The notes beneath the pieces were generated by a model. That model searched no databases, was not told the origin of the DNA, and was given only the letters and a program-made list of their open reading frames with translations. Shown piece after piece: positions 25,173 through 33,750 of a DNA stretch of 64,000 bases; the first letter of the stretch is position 1; the number at the start of each line of letters is the position of its first letter. The stretch spans positions 62,001 through 126,000 of the forward strand of contig CAVPSA010000025.1 of NCBI GenBank assembly GCA_963707905.1. Direction: 5' to 3'. The position numbers were made by a program, and so were the translations under genes. This stretch comes from DASXKD01 sp963707905. Lineage in GTDB: Bacteria; Actinomycetota; Actinomycetes; Streptosporangiales; Streptosporangiaceae.

Positions 25173-25862
25173 TCAGGCGGCCATCGGCGAGTTCGCCCAG
25201 TCGATCGTGAGCTCGCGGCTGGGGTTCGCCGGGTTGACCGCGACACTCAGATGTGCGCCGAGACGGAGGCTCGGCACCTTCGCTCCGGGCACGCGATTCA
25301 TGAACACGGCTTCGATCGGGCTGGAGCCGTCGATCGGCAGCTCAGCCTTGAACACATACACCGGGTCACTGGGATCTGGCAGCGCAGGGTCCAAATCGCC
25401 GACGGTCTTGCCCGACGGCGAGAACTCGCGAAGAACCGCCGTCATCCGCTGGCCGGTCGCCAGCAGTTCGGCTGCCGAACGGCGCTGCCCCCCGTTTCCC
25501 CTCGCCTGGACCGCCGCGGCGATCTCGCCTGCACTGGCGCTGTCGAGGCTCCCCTCAGCGCCGCCGCCGGCCGCGCTGCTGATCTTGCCGCCGAGCTCCC
25601 AGTTGCCGTGATCCTCGGGGTCGTAGCGCACCGCGAAAACATCGCCGGGCGCCAGCTTCCCGATCTGCGAGAACTCGACCTGCGTCCGGGCCGTCACCTG
25701 AAAAGGCCCGGTCCCGTCCGCGGGCGCGATCCGCAACGTCAGATCGACGAGCGGGGTGAAGTTCTGCTGGCCCACCTCCTGGAACGAGACGAGCACGGCC
25801 TGGGCGCTGACGCCCGCCGTGTCCAGCCGCTGCTGGCGCTTCTTGCCACCGAATAGACCCAT
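25173..25862 (-). CDS. Hypothetical protein with two similar beta-rich segments
   Basis: A 229-residue protein without membrane segment. It opens MGLFGGKKRQQRLDTAGVSAQAVLVSFQEVG. Two stretches have related patterns: about 15-90 (AVLVSFQEVGQQNFTPLVDLTLRIAP, then PGDVFAVRYDPEDHGNWEL) and about 138-225 (MTAVLREFSPSGKTV, then LRLGAHLSVAVNPANPSREL). Both resemble small beta-barrel domains in which a value is set against a PGD/LGA turn. The family is not recognised. ATG 25862 is preferred to the upstream start at 25910, because MGLFGGKK is a natural N-terminus and the extra residues are Arg-rich. A palindrome at 26002 may control it. Confidence 0.6.
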   Translation of the reverse strand: MGLFGGKKRQQRLDTAGVSAQAVLVSFQEVGQQNFTPLVDLTLRIAPADGTGPFQVTARTQVEFSQIGKLAPGDVFAVRYDPEDHGNWELGGKISSAAGGGAEGSLDSASAGEIAAAVQARGNGGQRRSAAELLATGQRMTAVLREFSPSGKTVGDLDPALPDPSDPVYVFKAELPIDGSSPIEAVFMNRVPGAKVPSLRLGAHLSVAVNPANPSRELTIDWANSPMAA

Positions 25863-26001
25863 TGTGCTGCCTCTCGTGAGTGCACCGCCGCGCACGAAGT
25901 TCCTGATCATGCCGGACGGACCTGGTTCCCGGGTTCGGCGCCGGCGGACCGCCCGCCGGTCGCTTCACCACAGTTCTAGGCCGCCCGTCCCGGTGGCCGC
26001 T

Positions 26002-26018
26002 TGAGTAGCGGCTACTCA
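26002..26018. promoter_or_regulatory. Perfect palindrome upstream of the 25862 gene
   Basis: TGAGTAGC (26002-26009) and GCTACTCA (26011-26018) are an exact inverted repeat around one base. A further half-site, TTACTCA, lies at 26036-26042. This is 140 bp before the ATG at 25862 and about 45 bp after the gpsA stop. It looks like an operator for a dimeric regulator; no terminator-like T-run follows. Confidence 0.45.
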
Positions 26019-26061
26019 TTTCGCGGCACTGCTGGTTACTCAGGCTCCGGGCCGGCCGGGG

Positions 26062-27066
26062 TCACCCGCCGTAGCGCTCCGGTTTGGCCGACCGTGAGGC
26101 GAGCAGCACGGCGGCCTGCCCGATGTCGATCTGGCCGCTGGTCACCCCGGCCACCACCTCGGTGATCGGCATTTCCACGGCGTGGGCCCGCGCCAGTTCA
26201 AGCACCGGGCCGGCCGACTTCACCCCCTCGGTCACACCCGAGGTACTGGCCGCGGCGCCGTCGAGTCCCATGCCGCGGCCAAGGTGCTCACCGTAAGTGC
26301 GGTTGCGGGACAGCGGGGAGCTGCAGGTGGCCACCAGGTCGCCCATGCCCGCAAGGCCGGCGAAGGTGTGCGGGTCCGCGCCGAGCGACGTGCCGAGCCT
26401 GGAGATCTCGGCGAGTCCCCGGGTGATCAGCATGGCGGTGGTGTTGACGCCCAGGCCCATGCCGATGGCGATGCCGACCGCGATCGCGATCACGTTCTTG
26501 ACCGCCCCGCCGAGCTCGCACCCGGTCACGTCCGGGTTGGTGTAAGGGCGGAAGTAGGGGGTGTGGCACGCCTGCTGCAGCGTCTTGGCCAGGGTCTCCC
26601 CGGCGCAGGCCACCACGGTCGCGGCGTACTGGCGCTGGGCGATCTCGCGGGCCAGGTTCGGCCCGGAGACGATCGCGATCCGGTCCCCGCCTGCGCCGGT
26701 GACCTCCCCGATCACCTCGCTCATCCGCAGATGGGTGCCGTTCTCGATGCCCTTCATCAGGCTGACAAGCGCCGACTCGGGGGGCAGCAGGGAAAGCCAG
26801 GCGGTGAGGTTGTCCCGCAGCGTCTGTGCGGGCACGGCGAGGAACACCAGGTCCGCGCCGGCCAGTGCCTGCGCCGCGTCCGTGGTCGCGTGCAGGTCCG
26901 GGGTGAGCGCGATGCCGGGCAGGTGGCCGGGATTCTCGTGGCTTGCGTTGATCGCCCCGGTCAGTTCGGCGCGCCGGGCCCACAGTTCGGTGTGGGTTCC
27001 GGCGTCGCACAGCACCTGCGCGAACGTCGTACCCCACATGCCGGCCCCCATGACCGCAGCCTTCAC
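26062..27066 (-). CDS. gpsA: Glycerol-3-phosphate dehydrogenase [NAD(P)+]
   Basis: A 334-residue cytoplasmic enzyme that reduces dihydroxyacetone phosphate to sn-glycerol 3-phosphate for phospholipid synthesis. The Rossmann motif is MGAGMWGTTFA (residues 6-16); VSGPNLAREI, the catalytic-Lys segment GGAVKNVIAIAVGI and GLAGMGDLVATCSSP are all typical. The length is normal. Its ATG overlaps the plsC stop (27063-27066), so acyltransferase and precursor enzyme are made together, a logical pairing. Confidence 0.96.
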   Translation of the reverse strand: MKAAVMGAGMWGTTFAQVLCDAGTHTELWARRAELTGAINASHENPGHLPGIALTPDLHATTDAAQALAGADLVFLAVPAQTLRDNLTAWLSLLPPESALVSLMKGIENGTHLRMSEVIGEVTGAGGDRIAIVSGPNLAREIAQRQYAATVVACAGETLAKTLQQACHTPYFRPYTNPDVTGCELGGAVKNVIAIAVGIAIGMGLGVNTTAMLITRGLAEISRLGTSLGADPHTFAGLAGMGDLVATCSSPLSRNRTYGEHLGRGMGLDGAAASTSGVTEGVKSAGPVLELARAHAVEMPITEVVAGVTSGQIDIGQAAVLLASRSAKPERYGG

Positions 27067-27914
27067 GCCGGCGTCGCCTCCTGCGGCTCATCCCCGCCCC
27101 GGGTGCCCGGCGCCGGATCCCGGTCCGTGCCGGGCTCCCCGTCCTGCCCGGCCGTATCGTTCTGCACAGTTTCCCTGGCCGCCTGCCGGGCGGCCCGCCG
27201 CGCCGCCGCCGGGTCGTAGGGGACCTCAGGTGGCGCCTGCCCGCGCAGCCGGGCCAGCAGGCCGGTGATGTCGGCCATGATCGTGGCCGAGGCGGCGCGC
27301 AGCACATCCCGGTTCAGCGGCTCGCCCTCGTAGCCGGACAGGTCCACCGGCGGGCCGGCCAGCATCTTCACCATGTGCCGGGGAATCGCGCTGAGCTTCT
27401 TGGTCCCGTAAGGGAGGATGTCCTGGGTGCCCCACTGGGCGACCGGGATCACCGGAGCGCCGGTGGCCAGCGCGAGCCGGGCGATGCCGGTCTTGGGCAC
27501 CATCGGCCACAGGTCGGGGTCGCGGGTGGCGGTGCCCTCCGGGTAGAAGATCAGGCATTCGCCCTTGGCCAGGCCGCGTTCGGCCTCGTTGAGGACGAGC
27601 GCGGCGTCCGCGGTGCCCCGGTTCACCGGGAACTGGCCGGCCGCGCGCAGGAATGGCCCGACCCCCTTGACGTTGAACGCTGTGGACTTGATGAGGAACG
27701 CCGGGTAGCGGCCCGCTTCGTGGATGAACAGGGACATCGCGGCCCAGTCCGCGTAGGAGAGGTGGTTGGCGGCCACGATGACGCCACCGGAGCGGGGGAT
27801 GTGCTCATGACCGTGCCAGTCACGTTTCATGATCGATTTGATCGGCACGGGGAGGACCACCTCGGTGAAGCGGCGGACGCCCGGAGAGTAGTCCTGATTC
27901 CCGCGATCGCTCAT
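27063..27914 (-). CDS. 1-acyl-sn-glycerol-3-phosphate acyltransferase (PlsC-like)
   Basis: A 283-residue acyltransferase. The HX4D motif is NHLSYADW (about residue 47), followed by FPVNRG, FYPEGTATRD and VIPVAQWGTQ, the four conserved blocks of the family. It should acylate lysophosphatidic acid at the membrane surface. The C-terminal 50 residues are Arg/Ala- and Glu/Asp-rich and probably disordered. ATG 27914, behind GGGAGGCGGCGC, is chosen over an upstream start at 28016 that would overlap the promoter of the divergent cofC gene. Confidence 0.92.
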   Translation of the reverse strand: MSDRGNQDYSPGVRRFTEVVLPVPIKSIMKRDWHGHEHIPRSGGVIVAANHLSYADWAAMSLFIHEAGRYPAFLIKSTAFNVKGVGPFLRAAGQFPVNRGTADAALVLNEAERGLAKGECLIFYPEGTATRDPDLWPMVPKTGIARLALATGAPVIPVAQWGTQDILPYGTKKLSAIPRHMVKMLAGPPVDLSGYEGEPLNRDVLRAASATIMADITGLLARLRGQAPPEVPYDPAAARRAARQAARETVQNDTAGQDGEPGTDRDPAPGTRGGDEPQEATPA

Positions 27915-27988
27915 CTGCGCCGCCTCCCGAGTCCTGTTCTGGCCAGTCTCCCGGTTCGCGCGCCGCGCTGTCGAGGCAGGATCGCGGT

Positions 27989-28639
27989 ATGACCGCGCAG
28001 CCGGCCGACTCGCCACTCACCTGGTCACTGGTGGTCCCCGTCAAGGTACTTGCCCGCGCCAAATCCCGCCTCGCCGTGCTCGCCGGGCCGCACCGGGAGG
28101 CGCTGGCGCTCGCGATGGCCGCGGATACCGTCGCGGCCGCGCTCGCCTGCCCCGTGGTGGGCCGGGTGGTCGTGGTGACCGACGACGCGGCGGCGGCGCG
28201 GGTGCTGGCCGGCCTGGGCGCCGTGATAACCGGGGACGAGCCGGCCCACGGGCTCAACCCGGCGCTGCGGCACGGCGCGGCCCTGGCCGCCGCGCGCTGG
28301 CCGGGCTCGGGCATCGGGGCGCTGGCGGCTGACCTGCCCGCGCTGCGCCCCGCCGAGCTGGGCCTGGGGCTGCGCGAGGCGGCGCGCTGGGAGCACGCGT
28401 TCGTGCCCGACGCGTCCGGCACCGGGACCACGCTCTACGCGGCCCGCCCGGGCGCGCGGTTCTGGCCGCGGTTCGGGCCGCGGTCCGCCGCGCAGCACCG
28501 GGCTGCCGGGGCGGCCGAGCTCAGCCTGCCCGGGCTGGCCAGCCTGCGCCGGGATGTGGACCAGCCCCCCGACCTGAGCGCGGCATCCGACCTCGGTGTG
28601 GGCCCGCGTACCGCCGCGGTCGCGGCCCTGCTCGCCTAG
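27989..28639 (+). CDS. fbiD: Phosphoenolpyruvate/2-phospholactate guanylyltransferase (F420 synthesis)
   Basis: A 216-residue nucleotidyltransferase of the CofC/FbiD family, which activates the three-carbon acid of coenzyme F420 with GTP. Seen are LVVPVKVLARAKSRLA (the KxLxxAKSRL signature near 20-32), VVVVTDD, and the metal-binding GALAADLPALRP, then ASGTGTTL and FGPRSAAQHRAAG. The gene sits beside plsC/gpsA, as in many actinobacteria. Its stop TAG lies in the first copy of a 17-bp tandem repeat. It implies F420 production by this organism. Confidence 0.93.
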   Translation: MTAQPADSPLTWSLVVPVKVLARAKSRLAVLAGPHREALALAMAADTVAAALACPVVGRVVVVTDDAAAARVLAGLGAVITGDEPAHGLNPALRHGAALAAARWPGSGIGALAADLPALRPAELGLGLREAARWEHAFVPDASGTGTTLYAARPGARFWPRFGPRSAAQHRAAGAAELSLPGLASLRRDVDQPPDLSAASDLGVGPRTAAVAALLA

Positions 28640-28684
28640 CTGACGTGCACGCCTAGCTGACGTCCACGCCTAGCTGACGTCCAC
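28634..28684. repeat. 17-bp tandem repeat, three copies, at a convergent gene end
   Basis: Units GCCTAGCTGACGTGCAC (28634-28650) and two copies of GCCTAGCTGACGTCCAC (28651-28667, 28668-28684). The first unit holds the fbiD stop codon (TAG 28637-28639) and the last holds the stop of the methyltransferase on the other strand (28670-28672). The extra copies bring additional stops for both strands. Confidence 0.92.
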
Positions 28685-29851
28685 GCAGACCAGCCCCCAG
28701 GGCCGGTCCCGTACCCGGGTCATCACCACGGTGGCCCGCCGCGACCCGGAAAGCCTGAGCTGGCGGTGCAGGCCGGGGACGTCGCCCGCCAGTCCCCGGC
28801 GCCGGATGTCGGCCGCGCCGATGTCGAGCGCGCGCAGCCTCGCGGGCAGCCTGCGCTGGTCCCACGGGGCGGAGTCGATGACCCGCAGCGTGCGGGCGAA
28901 CGGGGTGCGCACGGGGACGTCGGCGGACAGAAACGCGATCTTGTCGTCGATCTTCCAGGCGCCCGCGGCACGGGCCAGGTCCGCCACCAGCCCGGCCCTG
29001 GTGACCGCCGGATTCGGGTCGAGCAGGAAGCCGCCGGGCGGCTGCACAGGCACCGGCCCGCCAGCGCCCGGCGTGAGGGTATGCCCGCCGGGCAGCACGG
29101 TTGCCCTGGTGGCGGCGGTGGCCAGCGCGGGGGACCAGGCGACCGCTTCCTTCAGGTCCCGGCCGACCGCGATGAACTCAAGCTCCCAGCCCGGCGGTAC
29201 CGCGTCGTGCGGCAGGCCGGGCGCGGCCTTGATCCCCACCCGCGCGACGGCCGCCGTCAGGCCCAGGCACCACGCCAGCGGCGGCTCGCTGTCCCCGGCC
29301 CGCAGCCGCCGCCCGCCGGCCCGGCGCGCCGGGTCGATGAACACCCCGTCCACCCCGCGCAGGCTCACCTCGCGGACGTCCGCGGTCACGGCGGTGAGCC
29401 CGGCCGCCACGCCGTAGACGTCCGCGTTCGCCTGCGCCATCCGCAGGTGCAGCGGATCGCGGTCCACCGCAAGCACGCCGCGCCCGGCGGCCAGGGCCAC
29501 CAGGTCCCCGCCGATGCCACAGCACAGGTCGGCGACCAGGCCGGCCGCCGCGTACCTGGCGCTACGATGCCCCGCGATCACCTCGGCCGACGCCTGTTCG
29601 AGCCCGGGGCGGGTGAAGAACATGTCGAGCGCGCGGCTGAACTTCGCCCGGGCGCGCAGCCGGAGTTCGTGCTGGGCCAGCGCATCCACGACGAGTTCCA
29701 CCGGGTAGGCGGCGCGCAGTTGGGTGGCGAGCCGCAGTCCGGCGGGGTCGTCCTCGTGGCGCAGCCGGTGCAGCAACTCCTGCCCTTCCGGCCCGAGCAG
29801 GGCCCCGAACCGGGATACCGCCTCCGCCGGCTCAGCCATCGGCCGTGGCAT
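28670..29851 (-). CDS. Class I SAM-dependent methyltransferase with THUMP-like domain
   Basis: A 393-residue protein. After an N-terminal helical part (KFSRALDMFFTRPGLEQASAEVIAGHRS), the SAM-binding motif VADLCCGIGGDLVALAA starts near residue 108, with VLAVDRDPLHLRMA as the acidic second motif and GVFIDPARR as the catalytic loop. The C-terminal part (KIDDKIAFLSADVPVRTPFARTLRVID, then LRALDIGAADIRRRG) matches the THUMP-like domain of uncharacterised actinobacterial methyltransferases. An RNA substrate is likely but unproven. The last codons (VDVS) are part of the 17-bp repeat. Confidence 0.86.
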   Translation of the reverse strand: MPRPMAEPAEAVSRFGALLGPEGQELLHRLRHEDDPAGLRLATQLRAAYPVELVVDALAQHELRLRARAKFSRALDMFFTRPGLEQASAEVIAGHRSARYAAAGLVADLCCGIGGDLVALAAGRGVLAVDRDPLHLRMAQANADVYGVAAGLTAVTADVREVSLRGVDGVFIDPARRAGGRRLRAGDSEPPLAWCLGLTAAVARVGIKAAPGLPHDAVPPGWELEFIAVGRDLKEAVAWSPALATAATRATVLPGGHTLTPGAGGPVPVQPPGGFLLDPNPAVTRAGLVADLARAAGAWKIDDKIAFLSADVPVRTPFARTLRVIDSAPWDQRRLPARLRALDIGAADIRRRGLAGDVPGLHRQLRLSGSRRATVVMTRVRDRPWGLVCVDVS

Positions 29852-29983
29852 TGCTGGTCCCGGTCATGCGCCCTAGCATCCCCCAGGAGGCCGCGCCGCA
29901 GCACGCCAGGCGGCTGCCCGGTTCCGGGGAAATATAATGCAGAAGATGCTAAGATACGCTCTTACGCATTTTACTGTGCGAAT

Positions 29984-30043
29984 TTGACAAACGTATACAT
30001 TTCTGCTAAAAGTGTACCCCGAATCTGCTAAATGTACCCCGAA
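29984..30043 (+). promoter_or_regulatory. Predicted vegetative promoter with a 20-bp direct repeat
   Basis: TTGACA at 29984-29989 is followed, after 17 bp, by TAAAAG at 30007-30012, close to a sigma70-type -10. The -10 lies within the first of two direct repeats: 30002-30023 (TCTGCTAAAAGTGTACCCCG...) and 30024-30043 (TCTGCTAAATGTACCCCGAA), which differ mainly by a 2-base gap. Surrounding DNA (29930-30045) is unusually A/T-rich. GGGAGG precedes the TTG start of the phosphoesterase gene. Confidence 0.6.
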
Positions 30044-30067
30044 AAGATCTGAACGGGAGGCGCAAGA

Positions 30068-32212
30068 TTGCGGCGGATCAATTCGGCGATAGTGGCCGTG
30101 GGAGCGGCTGGCGCCGTAGTGAGTGTAGTGGCTGCGGGCGTGGCGGGCGCGGCGGTAAATCAGACCAGCAACCCCATTCAGCATGTCGTTGTGATTATGG
30201 AAGAGAATCACACCTTCGATAATTACTTCGGCGATTTCCCTGGTGTCGGGTCGCAGTACGCCCTGACCGAGCCAGCGGCCTCGAATCCGGCCCCGCACGA
30301 CATCGACCACAGCGGCCCGCGGACCTTGTACGCGATGGACGGCGGGGCAATGGACGGCTTCGACCCGCTCGGCGCGGTCCAGTACAAGCAGAGCGACATC
30401 CCGGTCTACTGGGCGTACGCGCAGCATTACGGCCTCGGTGAGAACTTCTTCACCTCCGCCGCCTCGAGCAGCACCCCCAACCACATCGCGATGATCGCGG
30501 GGCAGACCGGCGGCGAGGACCAGACGATCCACGTGCACGGCTGCCTGTCGCCGGCCAACGACGTGGTCCTCGACCTCGACGCCGCAGGCAACCAGTCCTT
30601 CGGCCAGCCGTGTTACAACATCCCCAACATCCCGCAGGAAGCGGCGGGGGCGGGCCTGACCTGGAAGTATTACGGGACCGCGCCGGTGTGGGACGCGCCG
30701 CAGTACGTCCAGGGCATCAAGAACAGCCCGCAGGTTTCCTCCACCCAGATCATCACCGACGCGAAGGCCAACAACCTGCCCAACGTCAGCTTCGTCACCC
30801 CGGGCGAGGACTCCCAGTCCGACCACCCGCCGCAGCCGACGCAGCCGGCCCAGAACTTCGTGTCCTCGGTCGTCAACGCGATCATGCACAGTTCGGAGTG
30901 GAACTCCACGGCGATCTTCGTCACCTGGGACGACTTCGGTGGCTGGTACGACCACGTGCCGCCGCCGCAGGTGGACGGCATCGGCCTGGGCCCGCGGGTG
31001 CCACTGCTCGTCATCTCGCCGTGGGCCAAGCCCGGTTACATCAGCTCCCAGCAGGGCGAGTTCGCCTCGTTCGACAAGTTCATCGAGGAAGTCTTCAACC
31101 TGCCCAGCCTGGGCGCGCGGGACAGCCTCGCCAGCACGTCGGACCTCATGGACTACTTCAACTTCTCGCAGGCACCTGATGCGAAGCTGATCGAGTCCAA
31201 GGTGCCCTACTCCAACGTGCTCTCGGTGCCCAACGTGGGCAGCGCGGCCGTCGGAAGCTCCCACGTGGGCACGGTGTCACCCCCCTCGGGCGGCCCGGGC
31301 ACGGCCTTCACGTTCGCGGTCATGTACCAGAACGCGACGACGCCGACGACCAAGAACTTGATCATCGACGGCACCACCACGGTCCCGATGTCGTTCACCA
31401 AGCAGGTCGGCAAGCTCGACGAGTACACCGCGACCACGACGCTGGCACCCGGGCCGCATACCTACAGGTTCCAATTCGGTGACGGCACCAATTCCTGGCA
31501 GCTGCCACTGAACAATGTTCCCTTTAGCGGCCCACAGGTGCTGCCGTTCAATATCACCGGGTTCAAAGTGACCCCAGGTACCGGCGCGCAGCAGCTTGGC
31601 CAGCCGGTCACATTCAGCTGCACCTACAAGTCGCCCGCTGGCCTGACCCCGGTCACCGCGCAGATCGACATCGACAACAACATCCACGCGCTGAACGCGA
31701 CGAGCGGCACGGCCCAAAAGGGCATCCACTACCAGTACACGACGTCACATCTGACCCAGGGGACGCACTACTTCACGCTGCAGTTCGATGACGGCAGCGG
31801 GCTGAACACGATCCAGAAGTACAGCGTCGACATCACGCCGATCTACCTGCAAAACTCCTCGGTCTCGCCGACGTCGGGCACTACGTCCACCAACTTCACC
31901 TTCGCCACGACCTACACCGGCCCGGACCCGGCGACCGAGGTGGACGTGGTGGTGAACGGGACCTCCCATCCGATGACCCTGATATCCGGTGACCCGTCCA
32001 CCGGGGCGCTGTACCAGGCGACGCTCAACCTGAACTCGGGCAAGAACGACTTCGCCTTCTACGCCACCGACGGCACCAACGAGTGGAGCGATCCGGTGAC
32101 GCCGGGTACCTACAACGGGCTCACGGTCTCCGCCAAGGGCGCGGCGGCGGTCCACTCGAAGATCCGGGCACCGAAGCCGGACACCGCGCCGTACGCCTAC
32201 GATCCCGGGTGA
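30068..32212 (+). CDS. Secreted phosphoesterase (AcpA/PLC type) with Ig-like C-terminal repeats
   Basis: A 714-residue exported enzyme. The signal peptide covers about 1-29, ending near VAGAA. The catalytic phosphoesterase domain (about 37-375) has HVVVIMEENHTFDNYFGDFPG, STPNHIAMIAG, SDHPP and TWDDFGGWYDHVPPP. The remaining 320 residues are beta-rich, Thr/Ser-rich repeats of Ig-like type, each with an AFTFAVMYQN-, VTFSCTY- or FTFATTY-like core followed by a YxxxxTLxxGxHxYxFxF-like strand. These may bind cell wall or a surface. TTG 30068 is behind GGGAGG. No lipobox is present, unlike its paralogue at 13768. Its own promoter is predicted just upstream and a double hairpin terminates it. Confidence 0.88.
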   Translation: MRRINSAIVAVGAAGAVVSVVAAGVAGAAVNQTSNPIQHVVVIMEENHTFDNYFGDFPGVGSQYALTEPAASNPAPHDIDHSGPRTLYAMDGGAMDGFDPLGAVQYKQSDIPVYWAYAQHYGLGENFFTSAASSSTPNHIAMIAGQTGGEDQTIHVHGCLSPANDVVLDLDAAGNQSFGQPCYNIPNIPQEAAGAGLTWKYYGTAPVWDAPQYVQGIKNSPQVSSTQIITDAKANNLPNVSFVTPGEDSQSDHPPQPTQPAQNFVSSVVNAIMHSSEWNSTAIFVTWDDFGGWYDHVPPPQVDGIGLGPRVPLLVISPWAKPGYISSQQGEFASFDKFIEEVFNLPSLGARDSLASTSDLMDYFNFSQAPDAKLIESKVPYSNVLSVPNVGSAAVGSSHVGTVSPPSGGPGTAFTFAVMYQNATTPTTKNLIIDGTTTVPMSFTKQVGKLDEYTATTTLAPGPHTYRFQFGDGTNSWQLPLNNVPFSGPQVLPFNITGFKVTPGTGAQQLGQPVTFSCTYKSPAGLTPVTAQIDIDNNIHALNATSGTAQKGIHYQYTTSHLTQGTHYFTLQFDDGSGLNTIQKYSVDITPIYLQNSSVSPTSGTTSTNFTFATTYTGPDPATEVDVVVNGTSHPMTLISGDPSTGALYQATLNLNSGKNDFAFYATDGTNEWSDPVTPGTYNGLTVSAKGAAAVHSKIRAPKPDTAPYAYDPG

Positions 32213-32226
32213 GCAACGCGTGAGCC

Positions 32227-32316
32227 AGGCCGGCCCGGATCCGGGCCGGCCTGAGCCATGCCGGGCGCAGTGGCCCGGTCCAGGGCCTGGCCCCGGACCG
32301 GGCCACTTGCTTTCTA
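32227..32316 (+). terminator. Two hairpins after the secreted phosphoesterase gene
   Basis: Positions 32227-32252 are one perfect 26-bp palindrome (AGGCCGGCCCGGAT and its complement). Then GTGGCCCGGTCC (32270-32281) pairs with GGACCGGGCCAC (32295-32306) and is followed by TTGCTTTCT. The second has the form of an intrinsic terminator. Confidence 0.75.
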
Positions 32317-32331
32317 CGGGCCGCCTGGTCC

Positions 32332-32565
32332 CTAGATATGCACGATGGGACAGGTCAGTGTTCTCGTAATACCGGGCACGGACTGAATTTTGGCCACCAC
32401 GAGGCGGCCCAGATCATCGACATTCTCCGCCTCGGCCCGGACTATCACGTCGTATGGCCCGGTGACGTCCTCCGCCTGGGTGACACCAGAGAGCTCGCCG
32501 ATGCGAATAGCGACCTCAGCGGCCTTGCCGACTTCTGTCTGAACGAGAATGTACGCCTGCACCAT
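32332..32565 (-). CDS. Stand-alone Lrp/AsnC effector-binding (RAM) domain protein
   Basis: A 77-residue protein made only of the ligand-binding domain of Lrp/AsnC regulators: QAYILVQTEVGKAAEVAIRIGELSGV, then DVTGPYDVIVRAEAENVDDLGRLVV, then SVPGITRTLTCPIVHI. The DNA-binding half is absent, as in known short RAM proteins that form ring-shaped oligomers and bind amino acids. It may tune other Lrp-type regulators. It is divergent from thiL. Confidence 0.92.
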   Translation of the reverse strand: MVQAYILVQTEVGKAAEVAIRIGELSGVTQAEDVTGPYDVIVRAEAENVDDLGRLVVAKIQSVPGITRTLTCPIVHI

Positions 32566-32721
32566 GCCGTCCTCCCGGGGCTCGCGCCTGGGTGCGGAAT
32601 GGCCAACGCTACCCTAAGAGCCTGTTGCCAAGCCCGGGTTCTTTCCCCGGGGTGGAGAAAGCCGGCTCCCGGCAGCGCGGGCAGACCGGACAATGCCGCA
32701 CGCCGCCCCGTGGGGGTTCCC

Positions 32722-33666
32722 ATGACCATCTCCGACCTCGGCGAGTTCGGGCTGATCGACACGATCACGGCGGCACTTCCGCGCGGTGACCGGACGATCG
32801 TCGGGATCGGGGATGACGCCGCGGTGCTGACAGCACCGGACGGCCGGGTGGTGGCCACCACCGACCTGCTGATCGAGGGACGGCACTTCCGCCGCGACTG
32901 GTCCGGCCCGGCAGACATCGGTGCCAAGGCCGCCGCGCAGAACCTCGCCGACGTCGCGGCCATGGGCGCGGTTCCCGTCGCCCTGCTCGTGGGCTTCGCC
33001 GCGCCTGGGGATGTGACCGTCGCCTGGGCGCGCGAGCTGGTCGCGGGCCTCGCCGATGAGTGTGCCCGGGCCGGTGCCACGGTGGCCGGCGGGGACACCT
33101 CCAGCGCCGATGCGATCGTGCTCGCCATCACCGCCCTGGGCGATCTGGGCGGCCGGGATCCGGTGACCCGCTCGGGCGCCCGGCCGGGCGATGTGCTCGC
33201 CTACGCCGGCGTGCTTGGCGAGTCCGCGGCGGGCCTTGCCCTGCTCGAAGCGGGACTGAGCGAACCGGCGGCGCTGATCGCCGCGCACCGCCGGCCTGCC
33301 CCGCGCTACCCGGCCGGGCCCGAAGCCGCCGCGCTCGGGGCCACCGCGATGATCGACGTGAGCGACGGGCTGCTCGCCGATGCCGGGCACCTGGCCCGGG
33401 CCAGCGGTGTCCAGATCGACATCGCCGCCGCACGGCTGCCCGGCCATCCCGGCCTGGCCGCCGCGGCCGCCGCGCTTGGCCGCGACGCCGCGCTGGACTG
33501 GATGCTCACCGGTGGTGAGGACCACGCGCTCGCCGCCACCTTCCCGCCGGGCCGCGCACTGCCGCACCACTGGACCGTAATCGGGCAGGTTAGGGCGGGT
33601 CAGGGGGTGCTGGTGGACGGGAGCCGGGTGACCGGCCGGGCCGGATGGAAACACTTCGGCGGCTAA
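32722..33666 (+). CDS. thiL: Thiamine-monophosphate kinase
   Basis: A 314-residue enzyme that phosphorylates thiamine monophosphate to thiamine pyrophosphate. MTISDLGEFGLIDTI at the start, GIGDDAAVL (about 28-36) with metal-binding Asp residues, TTDLLIEGRHFRRDW, AAQNLADVAAMGA, GGDTSSADAIVLAITALG, MIDVSDGLLADAGHLA and MLTGGEDHALAAT are all family motifs. ATG 32722 has only a weak GGGGG before it. A longer frame upstream overlaps the divergent RAM gene and is rejected. Confidence 0.95.
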   Translation: MTISDLGEFGLIDTITAALPRGDRTIVGIGDDAAVLTAPDGRVVATTDLLIEGRHFRRDWSGPADIGAKAAAQNLADVAAMGAVPVALLVGFAAPGDVTVAWARELVAGLADECARAGATVAGGDTSSADAIVLAITALGDLGGRDPVTRSGARPGDVLAYAGVLGESAAGLALLEAGLSEPAALIAAHRRPAPRYPAGPEAAALGATAMIDVSDGLLADAGHLARASGVQIDIAAARLPGHPGLAAAAAALGRDAALDWMLTGGEDHALAATFPPGRALPHHWTVIGQVRAGQGVLVDGSRVTGRAGWKHFGG

Positions 33667-33750
33667 ATGTCCATACCTATCTCACACGCCGCGTGATGGT
33701 TTAGATTGAAGCTCCTCAAGAACGCGGCGATGCTTGGCAGCGACCCCCTC

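Noticed and set aside
24900..26060. Insertion-sequence remnant around the hypothetical genes
   Set aside because: No transposase fragments or terminal repeats; genes have normal coding bias.
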